Below are positions 7,313 through 13,542 of a stretch of 16,942 bases of DNA, piece after piece. The notes under the pieces were generated by a model. It saw nothing but the letters and a program-made list of their open reading frames with translations, was not told where the DNA came from and searched no databases. Each line of letters begins with the position of its first letter. The first letter of the stretch is position 1. The stretch lies in the NCBI GenBank assembly GCA_049515175.1, contig JBEKUI010000074.1, positions 1-16,942 on the forward strand, read 5' to 3'. This DNA is from JACQNR01 sp049515175 (lineage in GTDB: Bacteria; Acidobacteriota; Terriglobia; UBA7540). Made by a program: the position numbers and the translations under genes.

Positions 7313-7318
7313 ATTATA
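7313..7318 (-). promoter_or_regulatory. -10 box TATAAT of the small cysteine protein
   Basis: A perfect TATAAT reads on the minus strand at 7318-7313, in an otherwise GC-rich spacer. The best -35 is only TTCTGC about 18 bases upstream. The start of transcription would lie about 50 bases before the ATG at 7256. The rest of the 7257-7460 spacer shows no gene. Confidence 0.5.
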
Positions 7319-7460
7319 CCCCTCCCCCTACCGCAAGCAGAATCGCTCGCGTCCAGGGTGGCGAGTGACGCTTTGACGCAGAGCGCTGGCACGCGGACGA
7401 GGAGTCGGAGAGCGGGGCGCTCCTGGGGGTGGAGCTAATCTCGCTGGCCGCGACATCAGA

Positions 7461-8273
7461 TTACTTCACCGTGAAATCCGCAGGGCGTTTCAGCTTTTCA
7501 TAAAGTTCTCGTCGCCCTGTTTTGTCTTCATCCTGGATGCGCAGCGCGGCGGCTCGAACGGCCTCGGCCTTGGCGCGGGGGACCACCACGACACCCTGCG
7601 CGTCGGCGACGATGACATCGCCCGGCATGACCAGCACCCCGCCCACGTTCACGGGATTATTGTAGGACTCGATTTCAATGCGGCCCGGATCGATGCCGTT
7701 GGTGGGGCCCCGCTGGTAGAGCGGGATGTGCTCAAGGATCATTTCGTCGAGGTCGCGGCAGCCGCCGTCCGTGACGATGCCGCGCATCCCGTGCACGAAC
7801 CAGTTGAGTGCATTGTTCGAGCCGCAGAAACCTACGTCCTTGGTCCGCGAAGCGTCAATCACCAGGATGGTGTCCGGCGTGAGGAAATGTTCGAAATCAC
7901 CGGGTATCTTCGTCTCGTACCAGTTGCCCTCCCACTTGGAGAACTCCTCGTGGGAGGGAAAATTCGGAGCACGTTCCTGCGGCGGCACAATACGGAGTGT
8001 CACCGCCACGCCGTAGATGCGGTGGGTGAAATTCTTTTCGTCTCGCCAGAGCGGTTGGATGCCGTGATCCATGACCGTGCCGTCCTGAAGACCGACCACG
8101 TCCAGGCCGTCCACGACATCAGAAACACGGAGTCCCTGGAACTTCTTTACCAGCGCCTCGTTATCCTGCTGCGAGTAGGGCTGGCCTTTAAGATACTGTT
8201 TGGAAAACGGGGGATCCTGAGCCTGTAAGCAAGGGAGGAAAAGAACGATGAAGGTGGCGAGCCAGAGGCGCAT
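7461..8273 (-). CDS. Exported RraA-family protein (HMG/CHA aldolase-like fold)
   Basis: This 270-residue RraA/MenG-like fold protein is preceded by a secretion signal (MRLWLATFIVLFLPCLQAQ, cleavage after about residue 19). RraA-fold enzymes include 4-hydroxy-4-methyl-2-oxoglutarate aldolase/oxaloacetate decarboxylase, and E. coli RraA binds RNase E. The core signature is present: SDVVDGLDVVG near 51-61, GSNNA at 151-155, VTDGGCRD at 167-174 with Arg173 and Asp174 at the substrate and metal positions, and PVNVGGVLVMPGDVIVADAQGVVVVP at 207-232. Typical cytosolic RraA is about 160 residues. This one is longer, with an insertion at about 95-135 containing Trp/Phe-rich sequence. An extracytoplasmic location rules out RNase E control as its job. 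AGGAG lies 6 bases before the ATG. It is 47 bases after ybdD and probably cotranscribed with cstA-ybdD. Confidence 0.85.
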   Translation of the reverse strand: MRLWLATFIVLFLPCLQAQDPPFSKQYLKGQPYSQQDNEALVKKFQGLRVSDVVDGLDVVGLQDGTVMDHGIQPLWRDEKNFTHRIYGVAVTLRIVPPQERAPNFPSHEEFSKWEGNWYETKIPGDFEHFLTPDTILVIDASRTKDVGFCGSNNALNWFVHGMRGIVTDGGCRDLDEMILEHIPLYQRGPTNGIDPGRIEIESYNNPVNVGGVLVMPGDVIVADAQGVVVVPRAKAEAVRAAALRIQDEDKTGRRELYEKLKRPADFTVK

Positions 8274-8320
8274 GGCGAGCTCCTGTTATTGATTTGGCGT
8301 GAGAGGCCGTCGACCGGACT

Positions 8321-8503
8321 CTAGCAGCAACGGCAGGGGCGCGAATACTTGCGCTGCAGTTGCGACAAGTAGAACTCCTCCCGGCTTAGCGGCTCCTCAC
8401 CGCTCGAGCGAGCATATTCGGCGTAGCGATCATACGCCTTGTCGCCGAACAATTCGCCAGCGAATTTCCAGATTCGTCCCAACATGCTGTGCGTCTTTAC
8501 CAT
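8321..8503 (-). CDS. ybdD: YbdD/YjiX family small protein, CstA partner
   Basis: This 60-residue protein has the YbdD/YjiX (DUF466) pattern: an N-terminal amphipathic segment (MLGRIWKFAGELFGDKAYDRYAEYAR), the conserved SREEFYLSQLQRKY block equivalent to MTYEEFFRERQDARY, and the terminal Cys-rich CRCC (YbdD ends in RCC). The family nearly always sits directly after cstA or btsT, as here, 33 bases downstream. Its function is thought to be support of the transporter. GGAGG lies 8 bases before the ATG at 8503. It lies upstream of the RraA-family gene in the same direction. Confidence 0.9.
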   Translation of the reverse strand: MVKTHSMLGRIWKFAGELFGDKAYDRYAEYARSSGEEPLSREEFYLSQLQRKYSRPCRCC

Positions 8504-8536
8504 CTTTTTTGCCTCCGCCCGAGTCCCCCGCCCCTA

Positions 8537-10600
8537 TCAACCGCCCCCCTCCACCACCCACTTCGACACGACCATCGGTCCCTCATTGAGCACCGGCTCC
8601 TTCTGTCCGAAGGCGTACATCCACCATTGGCGCGCGGACTCGACCAGGATGAGCACAACCAGGATGGCGAAAACCCCCGTCACCACGGCGTCAAGGCGGT
8701 CATTGAAAATCAATCGCTGCACCTGTCCGATATCACCGGGCGGGACTGCGCCGGCGGCGAGTTGGTCGCCGAGCGCGCGCGCGTGCGCCAGAAACCCAAT
8801 GCGCGGGTGGGAATGGAAAATCTTCTGATAACTCGCTGTCATGGTGACGCTGACCAGCCAGACGAGAGGTGTAATCGTCACCCAGGCGTATCGCGCCTTG
8901 CGCATCTTGATGAGAATCGTTGTGCCGACGCAGAGCGCGATGGTGGCCAGCAATTGGTTGGAAATGCCGAAGAGCGGCCACAGGCTGTTGATTCCACCCA
9001 GCGGGTCCACTATGCCTTGATAAAGGAAGTATCCCCATGCCGCGACGATGATGGCACTGGTCAGGATGACACTCGGATACCAACTCGTCCGGCCCAGGGG
9101 CTTCCAGAAATGCCCGAGGAGGTCCTGAAGCATGAAGCGGCCCACGCGCGTTCCCGCGTCGAGCAAAGTCAGGATGAAGAGCGCCTCAAACATGATGGCG
9201 AAGTGATACCAGATGGCCATGAGGCCCGAACCGCCGAGGACGTTCGAGAAAATGTGCGCCATGCCCACGGCGAGCGAGGGCGCGCCGCCGGTGCGGTTGA
9301 AAAGGGTCACCTCGCCGACCTTTTGCGCGAGTTCCGCCATGGCGGACTCGGTGACGGGGAAACCCCAGGAAGAGATGGTCTGCACGGCCTGGGCGGGGAG
9401 CGCGCCCACAATGCCCGCCGGGCTGTTGACGGCGAAATAGACGCCGGGCTCGAGGACCGTCGCCGCGACCATGGCCATGATTGCCACAAAGGATTCGAGC
9501 AACATGCTGCCGTAGCCGACCATGCGCGCGTGGCTCTCCTGCATGATGAGCTTGGGCGTGGTTCCGGAGGCAATCAGCGAATGAAATCCCGAGATGGCGC
9601 CGCAGGCGATGGTGATGAAGCAGAAGGGAAAGATTTTTCCCGCGAAGATCGGTCCCGTTCCGTCCACGAAGCGCGTCAGCGGCGGCAGTAGCATCGTCGG
9701 CCGCACCAGGATGATGCCCAGCGCCAGCGCCATCACCACGCCCAGCTTGACGAAGGTGCTCAGGTAATCGCGGGGCGCGAGTAGCAGCCACACGGGCAGC
9801 ACCGAGGCCGCGAATCCGTAGGTGATAATCATCCAGGCGAGCGCCGGACCGCCGTACGTGAAATATGGCGCGAGCCACGATTCCGCCACATAGCGGCCCG
9901 CCACGACCGCGGCGAAAACCAGCACGAACCCGATAAGGGAAGTCTCCAGGACCTTTCCGGGGCGCAGCCAGCGGAGATAGACGCCCATCAGGAAAGCGAT
10001 GGGAATCGTCATGGCGATGGTGAACAGTCCCCAGGGGCTCTGCTTGAGCGCGTTAACCACCACGAGGGCCACCACCGCGATGAGGATGATCATGATGAAG
10101 AGTACGGCGAAGAGCGCTGTGTACCCGGCCAGCGAACTGACCTCGTCTTTAGCCATCTGGCCGAGCGATTTCCCGTCGCGGCGGATGGAAGAGAAGAGCG
10201 TCGTGAAATCCTGCACCGCGCCGCCCAGCACGCCGCCAATCACAATCCAGAGGGTTCCGGGCAGATACCCGAACTGCGCGGCGAGGATCGGGCCCACGAG
10301 CGGGCCGGGCCCGGCAATTGCGGCAAAGTGATGGCCGAAGACGACCCACTTGTTGGTGGGAACGAAATCACGTCCGTCTTCCAGACGCTCGGCGGGCGTG
10401 GCCCGGCGGTTGTTGAGTTCCAAAACGCGATAGGCGATGAAGCGGCTGTAAAAGCGATAGCCGAGCGCGTAAATGCAGCCCGCAGCGGCAATCAGCCAAA
10501 CGGCGTTCAGCGGCTCGCCGCGGGCCGTGGCAATCATCGCAAGGCCCAGCGCGCCAACCGTCGCAACGAGAACCCAGAGGAATCGCTTGAGATATTGCAT
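8537..10600 (-). CDS. cstA: Carbon starvation protein A family transporter (peptide/pyruvate uptake)
   Basis: This is a 687-residue polytopic inner-membrane protein, close to E. coli CstA (about 700) and BtsT (about 716). It contains the strongly conserved CstA block at residues 79-153: DFVPTNKWVVFGHHFAAIAG, then GPLVGPILAAQFGYLPGTLW and GGAVQDFTTLFSSIRRDGKS. This is followed by many hydrophobic helices (about 15-18 in total). CstA members import peptides or pyruvate, the latter for BtsT, under carbon limitation. Peptide or pyruvate cannot be decided here. The 60-residue YbdD partner follows at 33 bases. The ATG at 10600 has no clear Shine-Dalgarno. Upstream, a TGCTATATT extended -10 lies at 10660-10652. 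Nearby exported peptidase-like enzymes on the other strand favour the peptide role, as inference only. Confidence 0.95.
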   Translation of the reverse strand: MQYLKRFLWVLVATVGALGLAMIATARGEPLNAVWLIAAAGCIYALGYRFYSRFIAYRVLELNNRRATPAERLEDGRDFVPTNKWVVFGHHFAAIAGPGPLVGPILAAQFGYLPGTLWIVIGGVLGGAVQDFTTLFSSIRRDGKSLGQMAKDEVSSLAGYTALFAVLFIMIILIAVVALVVVNALKQSPWGLFTIAMTIPIAFLMGVYLRWLRPGKVLETSLIGFVLVFAAVVAGRYVAESWLAPYFTYGGPALAWMIITYGFAASVLPVWLLLAPRDYLSTFVKLGVVMALALGIILVRPTMLLPPLTRFVDGTGPIFAGKIFPFCFITIACGAISGFHSLIASGTTPKLIMQESHARMVGYGSMLLESFVAIMAMVAATVLEPGVYFAVNSPAGIVGALPAQAVQTISSWGFPVTESAMAELAQKVGEVTLFNRTGGAPSLAVGMAHIFSNVLGGSGLMAIWYHFAIMFEALFILTLLDAGTRVGRFMLQDLLGHFWKPLGRTSWYPSVILTSAIIVAAWGYFLYQGIVDPLGGINSLWPLFGISNQLLATIALCVGTTILIKMRKARYAWVTITPLVWLVSVTMTASYQKIFHSHPRIGFLAHARALGDQLAAGAVPPGDIGQVQRLIFNDRLDAVVTGVFAILVVLILVESARQWWMYAFGQKEPVLNEGPMVVSKWVVEGGG

Positions 10601-10651
10601 CGCGGCAAAGTAGGGGCGGGTTTCCAGCCCGTCCGCGGCCCTGCGCGCCGA

Positions 10652-10660
10652 AATATAGCA
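10652..10660 (-). promoter_or_regulatory. Possible extended -10 promoter of cstA
   Basis: On the minus strand TGC directly precedes TATATT (10657-10652), giving TGCTATATT. A -35 is poor (TGACTC at 18 bases). It lies about 50 bases before the cstA start. Confidence 0.4.
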
Positions 10661-10670
10661 CGAGCGGGGA

Positions 10671-10712
10671 GCCAGGAGTCACAAGACAGGAGACAGAATT
10701 CAGAATCCATAA
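10671..10712 (+). repeat. Heptamer tandem repeat, core NNCAGAA (6 units)
   Basis: Six contiguous 7-base units fill the spacer between cstA and the MBL gene: GCCAGGA, GTCACAA, GACAGGA, GACAGAA, TTCAGAA, TCCATAA. The third to fifth units share CAGRA exactly in register. It resembles the shorter array at 6951-6971. Confidence 0.6.
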
Positions 10713-10741
10713 TTCTTGGTGTCTCTGTTAGAATCTGTCTC
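10690..10741. repeat. Inverted repeat GAGACAG/CTGTCTC with inner hairpin, upstream of the MBL gene
   Basis: GAGACAG (10690-10696) is matched by CTGTCTC (10735-10741). Both arms extend inward imperfectly (AATTC against GAAT). Inside, AGAAT (10702-10706) pairs with ATTCT (10712-10716) over a 5-base loop. The structure lies 40-90 bases before the MBL start and overlaps the heptamer array. It could be an operator or a leader structure. Confidence 0.45.
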
Positions 10742-10783
10742 TTCTCGAAGGGGAAATTTACTGTCATTCCTGGAGGAATGCAT

Positions 10784-11812
10784 ATGAATCGCTTGCGATG
10801 GCTGGTGGTCTCTCTGCTGTTCGTCGCGCCCAGCCTGATAGCGGCGGAGCCGCTCTTCGACTTGAAACCGGTGGTGCCCGGCGTTTGGGCGGCGATTGCC
10901 AGGGAGCAGTACAAGGTGAACTGCAACGCCGCGGTGATTGAGCTCGACGACGGCTTGCTTGTGGTGGACACGCACTCCAAGCCCTCGGCGGCGCGGGCGC
11001 TGATCGACGAGATCAAGACGGTTAGCAATAAGCCCGTCAGGTTCGTCGTGAATACGCATTTCCACTGGGACCACTACCAAGGCAATCAAGCCTATCCGAG
11101 CGTCTGGCCGCAGGGGATCGAAATCATTTCCTCGGAGGCTACGCGGGAGAGCATCGAATATCGCGGCATCCCGCGTGTGAAGCACGAGATCCGCGAAGTG
11201 CCCAAGGAGATCGAAAAGCTCAAAGCCGACCTGGCCCAAGCGACGGACGCCGGGAAGAAGGCGCAATTGGAGGAGAATCTCCGCCAGGCGGAAAGTTATC
11301 TTGCTGAACTGACGACCCAACCGATGATCCTGCCTTCGCTCACCTTCGACCGGAGCCTCATTATTCACCGGAGATCGCGGAACGTTTTTCTCCTCTGGCT
11401 GGGCAAGGCGCACACGGACGGCGATATTTTCGTCTATCTCCCCAAGGAGAAGTTCATCGCCACGGGCGACGCGCTGCAGGGATGGGTTCCCTACATGGGT
11501 GACGGCTATCCGTACGACTGGATCAAGACGCTGGAGGCCGCCGAGAAGCTCGATTTCGATTACGTCGTGGGCGGCCACGGCGACGTCATGCGCGGCAAGG
11601 CACAGTTCCAGCTTTGGGAACAGTACCTGCGCGACCTGATGGCCGAGACGGCCAACGCTTATGCCGAGGGCGCGACGATGGCCGAGGCCATCAAGCGCGT
11701 GTCTGCTGTCCTGGTTCCCAGGTACTCCAGCCGGATGCCGGCGACCTTACCGACCGACGTGGTGGGAAACATCCAGAAAGCTTACCGGGTAGTGAGCGGC
11801 GCAACTGAGTAG
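10784..11812 (+). CDS. Exported metallo-beta-lactamase-fold hydrolase
   Basis: With the ATG at 10784 this is a 342-residue protein; TGGAGG lies 7 bases upstream. An ATG two codons earlier (10778) is too close to that site, and the longer open frame back to 10328 runs antisense into cstA. A signal peptide is present (MNRLRWLVVSLLFVAPSLIAA). The MBL metal ligands are complete: His92, His94, Asp96 and His97 in NTHFHWDHYQGN, His210 in GKAHTDGD, Asp229 in ATGDAL and His265 in GGHGDV. An alpha-helical, probably coiled-coil insertion (about 138-177, Lys/Glu-rich) sits between the second and third metal blocks. It resembles exported SoxH/quinoprotein-relay-like and B-class-like hydrolases of unknown substrate. 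Nothing indicates antibiotic resistance specifically. It is divergent from cstA and convergent with the phosphatase gene. Confidence 0.9.
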   Translation: MNRLRWLVVSLLFVAPSLIAAEPLFDLKPVVPGVWAAIAREQYKVNCNAAVIELDDGLLVVDTHSKPSAARALIDEIKTVSNKPVRFVVNTHFHWDHYQGNQAYPSVWPQGIEIISSEATRESIEYRGIPRVKHEIREVPKEIEKLKADLAQATDAGKKAQLEENLRQAESYLAELTTQPMILPSLTFDRSLIIHRRSRNVFLLWLGKAHTDGDIFVYLPKEKFIATGDALQGWVPYMGDGYPYDWIKTLEAAEKLDFDYVVGGHGDVMRGKAQFQLWEQYLRDLMAETANAYAEGATMAEAIKRVSAVLVPRYSSRMPATLPTDVVGNIQKAYRVVSGATE

Positions 11813-11880
11813 CGGCCGCCTGCCGACGGGCAAAAGGTGTTCAGGTCAAATCGTGGCGAACAGCCATCTCACCCCCGGCG

Positions 11881-11903
11881 CCTCTCCCCCGTGGGGGGAG
11901 AGG
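11881..11903. terminator. 10-bp perfect hairpin, dispersed-repeat type, between convergent genes
   Basis: CCTCTCCCCC (11881-11890) and GGGGGAGAGG (11894-11903) form a perfect 10-bp stem with a 3-base loop. Weaker outer arms (ACCCCCGG at left, CCGGGT at right) extend it. There is no T-run, so it is not a classic intrinsic terminator, but it lies between two convergent gene ends (11812 and 11967). The CTCTCCCCC/GGGGGAGAG stem is the type found scattered in intergenic DNA of many GC-rich bacteria. Confidence 0.5.
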
Positions 11904-11966
11904 GTAGACCAAGGCCGGGTCAGGTAATTTGGCGCGGCGGACCGGGGACGGACCCAATCGGCAGGA

Positions 11967-12833
11967 CTAAAGCCGGCGCAATTGAGACGTCAAAAACTTC
12001 CAAACCGCCCGATTCCACCCATTCGGGCCAATCCCTCCGGCACGTCGGATTCCGGGAACGGCCTCGATCGTTTCGCGATCGTAGCGCCCTCCAGGGCGGG
12101 CCACCAAAACGGGCAAATCCACAGCTCGCAAGAGCGGAATGTCGTTCGGGCTATCGCCCAGCCCCACGGTGAGAACGTCTTTCCCTCCCGCCCGCCGAAA
12201 CCAAGCAGTGAGTTTACGGACCGCCACTCCTTTGTCGCTGCTGCCGTGGATATGAAAGAACCGGCTGCCGCGAGTCGCCTGCATCCCCGCACGACGAACT
12301 GACCGGGCAAAGTGGGACCACCTCCGCGCGCTTCCTCCCAGAACCAAAAACGGTTCGTCAAACTCCCTCTGCCGGGCACGGCGAGCGTCAGACAACGATA
12401 GGCCTGTCCGTATCGCAACTTCCCCGGCGCTCATCTGCCCGAATCCCCGCACTTCGAGCCGTGCCTCGCGCGCGGCTCTGGCCAAGGCCTTTTGAAGACG
12501 CTTACGCTCGATGCCGCAGGCGAGACGCAGCCAACTCCTCCCAGCGCGCCGCGCACCGTCCAGCGTGAAGGGGAAATAACCGGCGGGGACATAGATCGCC
12601 CCGCCGTTCTCAACCACCAGGGGAGCGCGCCATCCCAGTCGGCGGGCGATGGGTCGGGCTTCGGCGTACGTCTTACTGGTCACCATGACGCGAGGCACTC
12701 TGAAACACCGCAGGGCCGCCAGGGCGGGCTTCGCGGCTTCCCAGCCGTAGCTGGTGTGGTCCAGCAATGTGCCGTCGAGGTCAGTGAAGATCACCCAGCC
12801 AGGTTCGCCGAGAATGGGCATGCTCGCTCTCAC
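11967..12833 (-). CDS. Mannosyl-/glucosyl-3-phosphoglycerate phosphatase (HAD-IIB)
   Basis: This HAD-superfamily IIB phosphatase has 288 residues from the GTG at 12833, or 284 from the ATG at 12821. HAD motifs: I, DLDGT at 18-22 (Asp18 nucleophile); II, VTSKT at 51-55; III, Lys201 in HGSSDKG; IV, GLGDSPND at 224-231. The SKT, ENGG and C-terminal GPNGWN segments match the mannosyl-3-phosphoglycerate phosphatase family. Outside actinobacteria the same family also serves as glucosyl-3-phosphoglycerate phosphatase, so next to a GpgS-like gene removal of the phosphate from glucosyl-3-phosphoglycerate is the likely job. The GTG start overlaps the TGA of the channel gene as GTGA. The ATG four codons later is an alternative, and neither has a strong ribosome site. 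It is the last gene of the operon. An insert-type cap (about 90-190) is Arg-rich. Confidence 0.85.
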   Translation of the reverse strand: MRASMPILGEPGWVIFTDLDGTLLDHTSYGWEAAKPALAALRCFRVPRVMVTSKTYAEARPIARRLGWRAPLVVENGGAIYVPAGYFPFTLDGARRAGRSWLRLACGIERKRLQKALARAAREARLEVRGFGQMSAGEVAIRTGLSLSDARRARQREFDEPFLVLGGSARRWSHFARSVRRAGMQATRGSRFFHIHGSSDKGVAVRKLTAWFRRAGGKDVLTVGLGDSPNDIPLLRAVDLPVLVARPGGRYDRETIEAVPGIRRAGGIGPNGWNRAVWKFLTSQLRRL

Positions 12834-13537
12834 AAATGGTGTATGGGGTCGTCCTGTTCAGGCCGCGGAGCGGGGTGGAATTGCGATTCCAGCAGTTCGC
12901 GCGCCAAGTCACGTGCCCCCAGACCAAAGGCGATGGCGAGCGCCGTGAGCAATCCACCGAACAGGATGGCAAAGGTGACGATGATGGTGGTGCGGCCGAT
13001 CCCCAATTCGTCCAGCGTGGCAACCACCGCGAGCGTGATGACGAAGAAGCGCGTCAAACCCGCCAGAAGCCGGGCGGAAGGCATCCGCGCGTTGACCGCG
13101 GCGATCAGCACACTCCGCCCCAGGAATCGGCTCACGAGCGTACCCACCACCAAGATCATCAGAGCGGCCAACATGTGCGGCAAATAGAGGAAGAACCGCT
13201 CGACCAGGCCCCGTGTCCATTGCGTGCCCAGAGCATTCAGGCCGGCGAGCATGGCGGCCATGAGGATGATGCCCTGGACGAGCTGGCCCACAAGATAGGA
13301 GCATGACCTCGCCAGCCCCAGGTGCTCGACTTCCGGGGCGATTCCGAGACGGTCGCAGAGACGGTCGAACCGCAAGGCTCGCAGCGACCGATAGATGGCT
13401 TCTTTCATCAGCCAGCCGATCCCCAGCCCCAGCACAATGAAGATCGTCATCCCCAGCAGACTGGACAGGCTGGAGACGGCCTGCTGGCCGAGTACTCGTA
13501 GCGGTTCGAGGAGGGTCCTTTCCCAGAATTCACTCAT
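12830..13537 (-). CDS. Small mechanosensitive-channel-like membrane protein (MscS/CmpX TM-helix type)
   Basis: From the ATG at 13537 this is a 235-residue protein; AAGGGG lies 8 bases upstream, next to the stop of the preceding glycosyltransferase. Five hydrophobic segments are seen at about 26-46, 78-102, 117-139, 160-178 and 184-206. The last, GGLLTALAIAFGLGARDLARELL, has the Gly/Ala-rich pore-helix pattern of MscS TM3. The earlier repeats (LPHMLAALMILVVGTLVSRFLG, LTRFFVITLAVVATLDELGIG) are of the conserved TM-helix kind found in CmpX-like proteins. The chain stops soon after the pore-like helix with a short acidic tail and has no MscS beta-domain or cytoplasmic vestibule. The stop overlaps the next gene, so this is the natural end, not truncation. 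Inside a compatible-solute operon it probably handles osmotic release or sensing, as inference. Confidence 0.82.
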   Translation of the reverse strand: MSEFWERTLLEPLRVLGQQAVSSLSSLLGMTIFIVLGLGIGWLMKEAIYRSLRALRFDRLCDRLGIAPEVEHLGLARSCSYLVGQLVQGIILMAAMLAGLNALGTQWTRGLVERFFLYLPHMLAALMILVVGTLVSRFLGRSVLIAAVNARMPSARLLAGLTRFFVITLAVVATLDELGIGRTTIIVTFAILFGGLLTALAIAFGLGARDLARELLESQFHPAPRPEQDDPIHHL

Positions 13538-13542
13538 GGCTC

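Noticed and set aside
8489..9691. A 400-codon plus-strand frame antisense to cstA
   Set aside because: Composition is Arg/Glu/His/Asp-rich without domain signature, and it mirrors the membrane-protein gene opposite.
10328..10783. N-terminal extension of the MBL gene back to 10328
   Set aside because: It runs antisense into cstA; the ATG at 10784 with its ribosome site opens directly onto a signal peptide.
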